From positions 84,443,671 through 84,507,670 of the forward strand of contig NC_092053.1 of NCBI RefSeq assembly GCF_003086295.3: a stretch of 64,000 nt of DNA, given 5' to 3'. Made by a program: the position numbers and the translations under genes. Origin of the DNA: Arachis hypogaea (Eukaryota; Streptophyta; Magnoliopsida; Fabales; Fabaceae). A model generated the notes under the pieces. It was given only the letters and a program-made list of their open reading frames with translations, was not told the origin of the DNA and did no database searches. Of this stretch, positions 33,344 to 44,064 are shown one piece after another; within the stretch, counting starts at the first letter, position 1; the number at the start of each line of letters is the position of its first letter.

Positions 33344-35047
33344 TCTCTGGCGTTTATTTTGGTGAACCACTACACACTTTTTCTTTTATTTTGGATATTT
33401 TTTTGTATTTTTCTTTTTACTGTTATTTTCTGAGTACTTATACATTGCTTTTATGTATTTTTACTCTATTTTCTGCATTTTGCATCTTTAGTTCATATTT
33501 TAGCCATTTAGTTTATTTTAGTTATTTAGTTTAGTTTGCAATTCTGATTTATTAGTGGATTAATTAGTAAAGTTTACCCTTTTTAGCATAAGATAGTATA
33601 GTTTAAATAGAAAAATATAAAAAGGAAGTAAGCTAGGAAATTGAACATATCAGATTTAAATCCACAAACCTTATATATAGCAGCATTACATGATGTAGTT
33701 AAGCTGACAACATTTCATCAAGGAGGAACATTAAAACTTTAAAAGCTACCCTAAATAATTTTTTTATGAGAATAATGGGAATTTTTAACTAAACCTGCAT
33801 ACAATATATAAATGATATATGATGCTTGAGTTAGAGAACACACAGCCTGTGAGTCTTGAGCTTAATTGTATGGTTGCAATCAAACCATAATTTCATTTCT
33901 GTGTGTTTCATTTCTTTTTATTCTGATGTTCTTTTCTTTGCTTTAATCTATATGTCCAATTATAGAATATAGAATAGATACATACCAAGAGAATGATTGA
34001 GGCCATCATTTGATTTTAGCTCACTTACCCCAAATTAGCCTACCTTTTACATCACCCTTGTTAGCCCCCTTGAGCCTTTTAAAACCCCTTTATTCTATTT
34101 AGCCAAATTACTAGCCTTAAGTAGAAAAACAACAGAAAATCCCAAGTGAATCCTTGGTTAGCTTAAGATAGAAAATTATAAATAGAGAAAAATGTGGGAA
34201 ACCTTTTGGGAACATGGGTAATAGAAACAAAAGGGTAGAAAAGTTAAAAGGAGTAAAAATAAAATTTGGGAAGCATGCTCATGAGAAAATCTAGGTGATT
34301 CAATTACCATGTGCATTAAAAAAAATTATTTTATTTTTCAGCATCTTAATAAAAGGGGATACAAAAGAAATTCCCCAATGCAAAATAAAAACAATGCACA
34401 TGGGATAAAAATAAAAAGTGAAACATGAGCATGTAACAATAAGTGGGATAATATGAAAAAATAGGTAAAAAGATATTATTTTACTGAATATGTATGTTAG
34501 GTGAGATCTTAGTCTAATTAAGGATTCACTTATTAGCTCACTTGACCCTCTACATAAATTCTTACCTTTACCTTGACCCCATTACAACCTCAATTAAAGA
34601 CCTCATGACTTTTTGGTATGACTATATTCTATAATTGTTGATTGGTTAGATGAAAAACAAAGCTATAGAAATTAAGAATAAAAAGAAAAATAGAGTGAAT
34701 AAACCCAATAAACACTGAGTGACTAGAGAGTAAACACAAAATCCAGTGAGGGTTCAATAACTCATCAACATATATCAATGCTTAAATTTACTAATTGTTT
34801 TGCAAGTTTGTACAATGTTTTCTTTCCCATCTCATTTGCTAAAATGCTTTATTATTTAAGGGTTGGCTATATATATATATACATGACTCCTTGAGAATGT
34901 AAATTAACTTGGCTACATGTAAGCTTTATATATGAATGAATAAATTAGAGTTGTATAATACATCATTCATTTAGGTAGTTGCATTTAAATTAGGTTGCAT
35001 TGTATGATATTCCATCACTTTAACCTTAATTATTTACCTTGGATTTA
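33344..35047 (+). other. Element E 3' untranslated region
   Basis: AT-rich with no supported ORF. A short TA repeat lies near 34870. Nothing else recognisable. Confidence 0.5.
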
Positions 35048-35083
35048 GCATGAGGACATGCTAGTGTTTAAGTGTGGGGAGGT
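35048..35083 (+). other. Element E pre-PPT stem-loop and polypurine tract
   Basis: GCATGAGGACATGC at 35048-35061 (stem GCATG/CATGC, loop AGGA) is followed by AAGTGTGGGGAGGT next to the 3' LTR start TGATAAACCC. Confidence 0.75.
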
Positions 35084-35444
35084 TGATAAACCCATATTTC
35101 ATGAGTTCTTTTGTGCTTAATTTGAGTGATTTATACAATCCTTCACCTGCTTATTCACATTAATTGCATGGTTTTACTTTTCCTTCCTTATTATGTCATA
35201 TTGTGAAAAAACATGTTTCCTAAGCTTTAAAAATTAATTATTTTAATTACCTTTATTTCCATTCGATGCCGTGATTAGTGTGTTGAGTAGTTTCAGATTT
35301 TCTAAGGCAGAATGACTTAAAGGATGAAAAGGAAACATACAATATAGGAAGGAGAAAGCAAAACGAAGCTTTAAGGAAGCTGGTATCCACGCGATCGCAT
35401 GGATGACGCGATCGCATGCCAAGCACGAATCAGCAGTGACGCGG
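35084..35444 (+). repeat. Element E 3' LTR, truncated
   Basis: The first 360 bp match the 5' LTR, then the sequence leaves it at CGCGG (35440-35444), where it joins the LTR of A. The last 1.15 kb of this LTR are missing. Confidence 0.85.
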
Positions 35445-35808
35445 AGGCGTCCATCCTTGCGCGCTACTTCCAGCCAATCCCATCCACGCGTGCACGTGGA
35501 GTGCGCGAGCGCGCCGATGCTGCTTTTCCCAAGATCTCAATTTCTCATGTTCCTCCCTTTTTGTACATGCTTTCTCCCTCTCTTCTAAGTCATTCCTGAA
35601 ATTACTCAACAAATACATCACGACATCGAATGGCAATAGAAGAGGATTAAAATATGGCAATTTTAAGGCAAAATAAGCATGTTTTCCATCATGGAGCAAT
35701 ATTGGAAAGTGAACACAAAACCATGCATTTCTTGTGAATAAGTGCGAGAAATGTTGATAAAATCGCCCAAAATAAGCAGAAGATAAACCAAAAAATTGGG
35801 GTTTATCA
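35445..35808 (-). repeat. Element A 5' LTR, part 2
   Basis: Matches 4118-4446 of the 3' LTR plus about 50 bp that the other copy lacks. It ends GTTTATCA, followed by target duplication ATGCC at 35809-35813. Confidence 0.9.
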
Positions 35809-35813
35809 ATGCC

Positions 35814-37142
35814 TTGATGTATTTGCTAGTGTTTTCAGATTGAAAAGGCTAGGAATAGATCAAAGGATTGAAGAGAAAGGCTTGCAAAGTGGAAAAATCA
35901 TGGAAAATCAAGGATTTGGGATGCATTCATCGACGTGCACCTGTAGCAGACGCAGACGCGTGGAATGTGAAGTCGCATGGCGACACGTACGCGTACATGA
36001 CGCGTACGCGTGGAAAGCAAAATTTCCATGCGACGCGTACGCGTGACCCACGCCTACGCATCGATGCTCGCACGTGACTTCATTAAAGTGAAAATGCTGG
36101 GGGCGAATCCTGGGATTCCCATGCCCAAATCCAACTCAATTCTGAGCCTATTATATGTAGAAATCAATAGGACTCAAAAGGGGGGGGGGGAAGTCATAAT
36201 TGAATTTTGGAGGGAATGCTTTAGTTAGGTTCTAGAGAGAGAAGCTCTCTCTTCTCTCTATAATTAGGATTAGGTTAGATTAGGATTTCTTAGATCTATG
36301 TTTAATTCTTGCTTTCATCTACTTTTCCTTTACCATTTCTTGTTCCTTTTCCTTTCCTCTCTATAGTTTTGCATTTCATTCTTGTAATTGTTCATTTGTT
36401 GTTGATGCACTTTTATTTCTTCTATTTCTCTTTTAATGCAATCCATGTTTTATGTTCCTTTATTGTTGATTTGAATTGTTGTTGTTGAGTTCCTTGTAAT
36501 TAGTAGTTGTAGATTTACTTTCCTTGCAATTCTATCTTGCTTTCCTTTTATGCCTTCCAAGTGTTTGGTAAAATGCTTGGTTGGATTATAGAGTAGATTT
36601 TTCTCCTCTTGGCTTTGGTAGAGTAATTGAAGACTCTTGAGTTATCAAACTCGTTTGTTGATTGATAATTAAAAGTTGCTAGTTGATTTGAATTCCACTA
36701 ACTCTAGTCTTTCCTTGGGAGTTGACTAGGACTTGAGGATTCAAGTTGATTTATCCACTTCACTTTCCATCATAGCTAGAGGTTGACTAAGTGGGAGCAA
36801 TGGACAATTGATGTCACAATTGAGGAAGATAATAAGGATAGCACTTCTAGTTCTCATTACTTGCCAAGAGCTTTCTTAGCTATTAGTTTTATTCTTGCAA
36901 TTTACTTTTCTTTTTCCTTATTCAAAACCCCAAAATATAAATTTCATAACCAATAACAAGAACACTTCCCTGCAATTCCTTTGAGAGACGACCCGAGGTT
37001 TGAATACTTCGGTTATTATTTTTAGGGGTTTGTTACTTGTGACAACTAAATTTTTGTATGAGAGGATTCTTTCTTGGTTTAGAAACTATACTAGCAACGA
37101 AATTTCATTTGTGAAATTCTATACCATCGAAAATTCGCTCAT
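35814..37142 (+). repeat. LTR X, right part (E-related family)
   Basis: Resembles the R/U5 part of the E LTR: GACGACCCGAGGTTTGAATAC, then TTGTGACAAC, AGAAACTATACTAGCAACGA and the end CGCTCATCA. It contains a small patch of GACGCGTACGCGTG motifs at 35935-36065, a TATA-like TATTATATG near 36149 and an 11-G run at 36180-36190. No PBS follows 37142, so this is the end of a 3' or solo LTR. Predicted ORFs here are not credible. Confidence 0.6.
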
Positions 37143-37217
37143 CATCCAACTTGGAGGAGTGGGAATTGTACGCCCACTTGGGGGTTTCCACGCAGCCTTG
37201 ATGCTCCCTTGGTGGCT
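37143..37217. other. Short segment between LTR X and LTR H
   Basis: A unique stretch of about 75 bp, perhaps part of minus-strand LTR I that continues at 42467. Not otherwise recognised. Confidence 0.3.
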
Positions 37218-38519
37218 TGTGCACAAATCCCCACACTTCATACAACTGTACCAGCAAGTGCACTGGGTCGTCCAAGTAATACCTAAGCGAGTCAGGGTCG
37301 ATCCCACGAGGATTGTGGTTTGAAGCAAGCTATGGTTATCTTGCAGGTCTTAGTTAGATTTGTGAGATCTAAACTAGGTTGACATTAAAGGAATAAAAGT
37401 GTATAAAATACTTTGTAAATTAAATTATAAACAGTGATAGGAAGATGGTTAAGGCTTGGAGTTGCTTTGTCCTTCTGGATTAACTCTGGTCTTACTATCT
37501 TCTTTGCTTGTGAATTATTCCTTCAATGGCACGCTGTATATGATCAACCCCTCTCTTGAGAAGTCACCAATGCTCCTCCAGATCTGCGCACCAGGGTTAG
37601 TGTGCATCCAGTCTAATTGAGGGTGAAGCTTCTGAAGTCTATTCTCCTTAATGATCCTACTCAAAATGCCACAGACAAGGTCGGATCTTCCGGATCATAG
37701 AATGCTACACCTTTGGATTCTAGCCTCTACCACAGAGACCCTAATCTCCCCATACCTCAGCTGAACTGGTGTCTCGAGAAGTCCCCAACAAGGTCATGGA
37801 TTAGCCATCTGAGAGATGTATAATCAAGCTGGCGGTTCACGCTTTCCAGTCACGTATTCACACGAACACAAGTAGACACAGGTGCTGTCAGGCATGCGGT
37901 CCTTGTATGATGAACGGAGCTGGTTGACACATTCTATCCCATTCACCATGTTGAAGAACGAATATACATCTTAGAATTAAATCAAACACGGATCGAAGAA
38001 GATTAGTAATACTTTTATTAATTCATAGAACTCAGCAGGGCTCCTCCCCTAAACCTAAGCGGTTTAGAAATTCTTACTAATAAGAAAATACAATGATAAA
38101 TGAAATTATGGTATAAAGTTGTAAAAGATGTTGTATAAAATACATAAATCTAATCCCTTAAATACTAAACTAATGACTAGTAAGGGTAAAACAGTCCTTT
38201 TAGTGCTAAAATCCACTTCTGGGGCCCACTTGGTGAGTGTTTCGGCTGAGCTTTGATGAGATCCACGTGCTATGAGGCCTCTAGGGCATTGAACGCTGGC
38301 TAGGGGGTCCTCTTTGGGTGTTTGAATGATGGTCTCTTCTCCTTGGGCGCTGGACGCCTGAAAGAGGGTAGGAAGCTGGCGTTAGACGCCAGTTTTGGGC
38401 CTTTTAATCTGAAGCAAAGCATGAACTATTATACATTGCTGGAAAGCTCTAGAAGTCAGATTTCCATTGACATTGAGACCTCTCCATTTGGACTTCTGAA
38501 GCTCTAGAAAAGCTCTCCC
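37218..38519 (-). repeat. LTR H (C-family LTR), part 1
   Basis: The reverse complement resembles the LTRs of C: the CAGTGCACTTGCTGG block near the end, TTCGACCC-like text, the long R region, GGGCCCCAGAAGTGG-like text, and GGCGTTAGACGCC-type motifs at 38290-38400. It is interrupted by element F and continues at 42217-42466. No internal region is attached on the right, so it may be a solo LTR. Confidence 0.6.
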
Positions 38520-39750
38520 AAATCTTTACTGGATACTTGCATTGATTCCAAGTGAAAGTGTCACACTAAGTTTGGTGTGCCACTTATTCTTTATGCAAAG
38601 TATTATGCTCACCTTCTTAAGCTTGCAATCACAATGTCTCTGTCTCTTGTGACTTGATTATTATCTTTAATTTTGCTTGCTTGAAACACATGTACTACTA
38701 ACATTTCTTGTGTAAGACATTCATGATCCATCTTAGCCCCATAGCCACGGTTCTAATAGTTGCTTGAGGATGAGCAAGCATTCTGAGTTTGGTATGGGAA
38801 GGAGGAGAATGAGAGGAAAATGACAACAATAGAGAAGATGAACTACAAGGTTGTAAAGTTTCTTTTCCTCTCATTTGTTTCAAGCACTATAAACTGCATG
38901 ATTGTCTTTACCTTCTCTGTATGCATGTGTGTATGAAAAGGCCTAGTTTGATTTCTAAATTGCAGCATGGTGCTGTGCCATTGTGATTACCAACTTGAGT
39001 TTTGTGAATTCAAAAGCAGTAAAGCATCATGATCATAAATAAACAAGGAATTAAAGAAGAGTTTAGCATGTGCATACAAGTATTGGAAAGCTAGTATGAT
39101 TAATTGTTGCTCAATTGCATTGGATTTTATTTAATTGAAGTTTTCATCTAGAACATTTTGTGAAATCTTTTGAAAATCATGAAAACCTTGAAGAGGCAAA
39201 TACAATTAAAGCAAGAAAAGAAAAAGGGAAAAAATGAGAAAGCTGAAGGCTCTGAGTACCAATGGCAATTTATTTGCTAAGTACTTGTGGTGTTTATGTA
39301 TCAAGCCAAATGCTTGAAAACAAAACACTTAGAAGTCAAGGCTAGGCTCAAGTGCAAAAGCACTCCCTCAAAGCTCAAGGCTCTGAGCATCAATGATTAG
39401 AGAGTCAAGAAAAGAAAAGAAAAATGAGCGTAATGAAGTCCTCTAATCAAATGCTTGTGGTGCTTATGTATCAAGTGGTAATACTTGAAAACAAAGCATT
39501 TAGAAGTCGTAGCTTTGTTATCAACTCATGGGGTAAAGCACCCAAAAGGAGAAGCTAATAAGAAAATCAAAAGCTTGTTTCAAGGAAGAAATATAAGAAA
39601 AAGATTTCATAAATTGAGCTAGATGGAAGCATCAATCATTTACATTTCTTTTGTGATTGTAGCATGCTTAGAAAACTAGCTTACCATGAACATTGAGTTG
39701 CTATTCTTCTTGCCTTGGATTGTCAATCTTCATTGCATGATTCTTTTCTT
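38520..39750 (+). other. Element F 3' untranslated region
   Basis: No supported ORF. It has AAGTTTGGTGTGCC near 38568, a wobble-paired pre-PPT-type hairpin GCTTGAGGATGAGC at 38762-38775, and two diverged copies of a block with GGCTCTGAG and CTTGTGGTG-type text around 39240-39500. Confidence 0.5.
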
Positions 39751-39784
39751 GCTTGGGGACAAGCAAGGTTTAAGTTTGGTGTTG
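39751..39784 (+). other. Element F pre-PPT stem-loop and polypurine-type tract
   Basis: GCTTGGGGACAAGC (39751-39764; stem GCTTG/CAAGC, loop GGGA) is followed by TTTAAGTTTGGTGTTG and the LTR start TGATGACATG. Confidence 0.75.
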
Positions 39785-42216
39785 TGATGACATGTCACCA
39801 TGTCATGTTTTTTCTATGCTTTTTCATTTGTTTTCAATAGAATTATGTACTTTCTTGAGCCATAAGCAAGCCAATTGGGTAGATTTTAATGTTTCCTTTG
39901 ATTTAAGCAACCATGTATGAATCCATGCTATTTCATGAGGTTTTATGCTATAATTGTCACATATTATGAAAGAATGAATATCTCATGATTTTGAGCATAG
40001 CTTTGATGTGTTTGGTTGATTAATGATAGGTGAAGAAGGCTTAGAGAAAGGTTGAAGCAAGAAGGAATGGCTAGGAGTAAAGAGAAGACAATGGAATAAG
40101 TGAAAATGAACCAGGAAGCAAAAAGCTGGACCAAAAGTTAGCCTCAAACTTTTGCACAAACTTTTGGGTGAAAAGTTAGCCCCAACGTTAGCCCCTAACT
40201 TTTGGGCTAACGTTGGCACATGAAAGTTACTCCCTGGGCACCAAAAGTTTGCGCCAACGTTAGCCCCTAACTTTGTGGCTAACGTTGGCATGAGAAAAAC
40301 ACCCCCTGGCCACCAAAAGTTTGCGCCAACGTTAGCCTCTAACTTTTGGGCTAACGTTGGCACATGAACAATACAAAGGGGGAGCAAAAGTTTGCGCCAA
40401 CGTTAGCCTCTAACTTTTTGGCTAACGTTGGCGCCATGAGTGTGCAAGGGGTATACTTCCAACAAGAATAACTTGAGCTACAGAGCTCCAAATGAGGTGA
40501 TTCAAAAAGCAATGAAAAGTAGGAATCGAGAGCTTTCCAAGCATATATGGCACTGCATAGTGGACACTAAAATTGAGGGAGAAAACTGCCCCGCAATGAG
40601 CATAAACGAACATGGTGGCAACCTGCAGTGAGGCCAACTGACCTCTGCACCTTCGACGGAGTATAACTCAAGTTGTAGAGCTCAAAATGATGTGCTCCCA
40701 ATGGCATTGGAAAGTAGACATCCAGGGCTTTCCAACAATGTATAATAGTATGGGGTGGACAATATGTTTGAGCCTACAGAACTGGCGTTTTCGACCACGT
40801 TTGAGACAAACGTCGCCTCAAACGCTGCACACCAAAGCCAGCAACCTTGTCCTCTTCAAATGAGCATAACTTGAGTTGTAGATGTCCAATTGAGGTGATT
40901 TCAATTGGGTTAGAAAGCTGACATTCAGAGCTTTCCAACCATATATAATAGTCTATAGTTGGCATGAAATTGGCAACGTTGACAAGAGGACAAAGTAGCA
41001 CCCCATACATGCACACAAGGGGGCCAACGTTGGAGCAAAAGTTTGACCCCTAACTTTTGCCCCAACGTTGGTATCAGCAAGGAAGGGTGCTAATGTGAAA
41101 AGTTGGAGCAAAAGTTAGACCCTAACTTTTACTCCAACTTTTACTCAAGCTTTCATGATTCCAACCCGGTTCAATTCGGTTCTCTCTCCAACTCCAAGAG
41201 CAATCAACCAAGGCCTCTATCAACCCAATTCCATCAAGAGCAAGGGCCCATTATCATCACTCAAAGGCACAAGAGATAGTTAGAATAGAAATTTCATTTT
41301 AATTGTAATTTGTTTTGAATTTCATTTTTATTTTGTAAAAATGCCTATATAAGGCATCATTCTCATCTTAGAAAGTGGGCCCGGATAGAGAGAAGGGAGG
41401 GTGACTCCACTAGAGAGCTCTCTCTCTCTGAATTTTCATTTTCTGTTTTGAATCTTGGGTTGAGAATTGAAGAAATTCTGTTTCATTCTCACTTTGAGAT
41501 TTCTCTTGTTCTTCTTCTACAAAATTTCAGTGAATTAAGGATTTGAATCAACCCTCTGTTTACTGCTTTCATCTCTATTTCTTCTGCAAATTGTTTACTG
41601 TTGGATCAAGGAAGGAATTGAGATCTAGACTTGGTCTCTAGTCTCATCCAACCCCTGAGATCTTCAACTTTCCTTTAGTTATTGCAATTGAGCTGCATTT
41701 CATTTTCTGTTCGGTTCCTCAATTCAATTTACATTAAGCCTGCTGCAAATCTCATTTACTTTCCTGCACGTGTGTTCCTCTGCATTTTACATTTGAGCCA
41801 CTGTGATCTGAGTTTACTTTTCATGCAATTTTAATTTCCTTGCAATTGTTCTAAGCTTTGATTTACTGCTTTCATTTAATTTCCCTGCACCCAGTCCCCT
41901 TTACTTTCATGCAATTTATATTTCTTGCAATTCAAGTTTCAGCTATTTTACTTTCTTGCTCTTTAAGTTACTTGCAATTTTACTTTCTGCACTTTATAAT
42001 TCCTGCAAGTTTACATTCTGTTGGCTTCAATTGTCACTCAAATCACTCAATGTTAGCTTGACTAAACTAATCACCCACTAAAGTTGCTTGATCTATCAAT
42101 CCCTGTGGGATCGACCTCACTCCCGTGAGTTTTATTACTTGATGCGACCCGGTGCACTTGCCGGTTAGATTTGGGTGTCTTGGAGAAATTCGTTTCTCCG
42201 CAAAAATATCCCATCA
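39785..42216 (+). repeat. Element F 3' LTR
   Basis: A 2.4-kb LTR starting TGATGACATG and ending ATCCCATCA. Its U3 carries a palindrome array (40140-40440). The TATA box TATATAA at 41346-41352 lies between ATGCC and GGCAT. The region near its end (GGGATCGACCTCACTCC, GTGCACTTGCCGG) resembles the end of the B LTR. Confidence 0.75.
40140..40440. repeat. Hairpin array GCCAACGTTAGCC / GGCTAACGTTGGC in F LTR
   Basis: Four units of about 60-75 bp each pair GCCAACGTTAGCC with GGCTAACGTTGGC across a loop containing TAACTTTTG. Related looser units lie at 41030-41070. The centre contains the CpG of AACGTT, as in element B, but the arms differ. Confidence 0.82.
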
Positions 42217-42466
42217 AGCGTAAGGATGTCAGATCTGGACAGCATCTGCAGTGCTTTCTGTGTCTCTGAATCAGACTTTTGTTGCAGCTCCCCAACTTCA
42301 GCCAGAAAATACCTGAAATTGCATAAAAACACACAAACTCATAGTAGAATCCAAAAATATAAATTTAACACTAAAACCTATAAAAACTTAACAAAAACTA
42401 AACAAAATATGCTAAAAACTATATGAAAATGATGCCAAAAAGCGTATAAAATATAACCGCTCATCA
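42217..42466 (-). repeat. LTR H, part 2 (U3 end)
   Basis: The minus strand begins TGATGAGCGGTTATATTTTA, the LTR start of the C family, and runs to the F insertion point. It matches the first 250 bp of the C LTR in reverse complement. Confidence 0.65.
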
Positions 42467-42915
42467 GTGGTGTTGAACGCTAATCTTGGGCGTTCAGTGC
42501 TGGCTTAGGTCCTCTTGGGGTGTTGAACGCCAGAAAAGGGGAAAGTTGGGCGTTCAACACCCAGTTTAGCTAGTCATTTCTAAAGAAAGGTATAGACTAT
42601 TATATATGGATGAAAAGCTTTGGAAGTTAGCTTTCCAACGCCGTTGAGAGCGCATCAATTGAACCTCTGTAGCTCCAGAAAGGCTCGCTTGAATGCATGG
42701 CGTCAGGATTTGATTGCCTCTAAATCAGACTTTGCCAAAACTTGCCAAATTCACCAAAAAGTCACCTAAAATCATAAGAAACACATAAAAGCTCAAAGTA
42801 TTATCCAAAAAGTGAATTTTGCATTGAAATCTACTAAAACATAATAAAACTTAACAAAATATACTAAAAATAGTAGCAAAATAACATAAAAAGCGTATAA
42901 AATATCTGCTCATCA
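42467..42915 (-). repeat. LTR fragment I (C-related, U3 end)
   Basis: The minus strand begins TGATGAGCAGATATTTTATA and carries several GGCGTTCAACACCC-type motifs at its far end. It resembles the U3 of C and H but is a distinct copy. It is broken at 42467, where H is joined. Confidence 0.55.
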
Positions 42916-44064
42916 AACCCTAAGTGATTGAATTCCTATTCCTAGGGAATTCAATCTCATCAAACCCAACCGACCGTCAATTCAATCATATGGGCTCAAA
43001 GGTTAAGTTCAAAATCCAAGTTATAAGCACGCAATCGCTAAGAACCCAAAAATAATCTGATTATATGTCACGTATCACAGTAAATACAGCTAATTGAGGA
43101 GCTGTGAAAAAGGATTTCAAGCTTTAATTCTAGGGATTTAATTTTCCTAGATTCAAAATAATTCAATTTAAATTAGCGTTATTTTTCAATATACACTAAT
43201 ACGTAGGATGAAGAACGAAACCAATTTTTAAACATAAATCAACACATTAATCAAGAGTAGAAGAATAATTAATTATTAATCTATCAAAGTAAATAGAGCT
43301 CTTAACCTTAACAATGGAGGTTTAGTGGCTCATGGTGTAGAAAAAAACTAGGAGAGAAAAACTGTAAATTGCGAAATGAGGAAATAGGAGCAGAAAAGTT
43401 CCCAAAGGGCGAATCTCTATCCTTTTTATAGTCCTAATTAAAGTTATTTAAAACATAAATTAAAAACCTAATGAAATTTTCTAATTAGTTATTTGATTTA
43501 AAATCAAATCAAAAAGCCTTACGTTGATTCTTGTTTCACGCGTGGTCCCCATTCTGATTCACGCTCTCGGTACTAGACTCTTGGTGACTGGCGTTTAGCG
43601 CCACCAATCCAGAATCTTACATGCATATCAAAGGCCTCGGTGCTAAATGCTGGTGAGGTGGCATTTAGCACTAGCTATCCAGAAAGCTTGGCACATTTTA
43701 CGAGGCTCTCGGCGCTAAACGCCGAGTCGTAGTATTTAGCGCCACCTGTCCAAAGAGGAATTGGTCCTTGTTGAGCTTGCGCAGTTGTGTGTACGCAGAG
43801 CAGATGCGTACACATGAAGTTCCTTTGTTGCGTTAGTGATGCTCAAACATTACAACACCAAACTTTAAGTGTTGTTCATTCTCAAGCAACTTAAACACTA
43901 AAAACTAAAGCGGGTTCGTTTAGAAGTTGGAGTTCTATTGCAGCTCATGCTTGTCCTATGTGTGGGATTTAGCACCCTTGTGATCATGAATGCTTCCTTA
44001 CCTTTCAATGTTCCTTGAAACCTTGAGATTGTCACCACCTCAAAGGAATTGAAACCCAGATGAT
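42916..44064 (-). mobile_element. Element J: minus-strand LTR and start of interior
   Basis: A different LTR type. It has CTTTTTATAG (minus: CTATAAAAAG, a TATA box near 43428), GGCGTTTAGCGCC-type motifs at 43590-43755 and an end ACATTACA at 43854. On the minus strand the next bases are AAAGTTTGGTGT, a polypurine-type tract, so 43855-44064 is its interior. Element C interrupts it at 44064. No ORF was recognised. Confidence 0.5.

Larger units (their letters stand above)
26646..35444 (+). mobile_element. Element E: non-autonomous Athila-type element with env-like ORF
   Basis: The 5' LTR starts TGATAAACCC, and the same start recurs at 35084 after a polypurine tract. A tRNA-Asp-type PBS follows the 5' LTR. 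The inside holds a Q/P-rich broken ORF, an acidic ORF, a further frame, repeats and an env-like ORF. No gag core, protease, RT or integrase was found in any frame. It would need enzymes in trans. Its 3' LTR is cut short inside the LTR of A, so there is no target duplication. Confidence 0.85.
2720..35808 (-). mobile_element. Element A: Ty3/Gypsy Athila-type retrotransposon with nested insertions
   Basis: The LTRs start TGACACGATCCC / TGACATGATCCC and end GGTTTATCA. The perfect 5-bp duplication ATGCC lies at 2715-2719 and 35809-35813. In element orientation the order from right to left is 5' LTR, tRNA-Asp PBS, gag, protease, RT, RNase H, integrase, 3' UTR, polypurine tract and 3' LTR. Element B sits in its 3' UTR and element E in its 5' LTR; both are younger than A. 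Without them A is about 12 kb. No env-like ORF was recognised in its 3' part. Confidence 0.9.
38520..42216 (+). mobile_element. Element F: 3' end of an Athila-type element
   Basis: It holds only a 3' untranslated region (38520-39784) and a complete 3' LTR (39785-42216). PBS, gag, pol and 5' LTR are absent. It lies inside LTR H. The truncation point near 38520 has no LTR-like end, so it is a deletion or recombination product. Confidence 0.7.

Noticed and set aside
36180..36190. G run as a possible assembly gap or quadruplex
   Set aside because: A single homopolymer run; no four-tract G-quadruplex pattern around it.
40440..41016. ORFs in the F LTR on both strands
   Set aside because: They cross LTR sequence, match no family and differ between strands.
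37213..42471. GTGG-type target duplication around LTR H
   Set aside because: The left end of H is not certain, and the possible match (GGTGG versus GTGGT) is offset; not good enough to claim.
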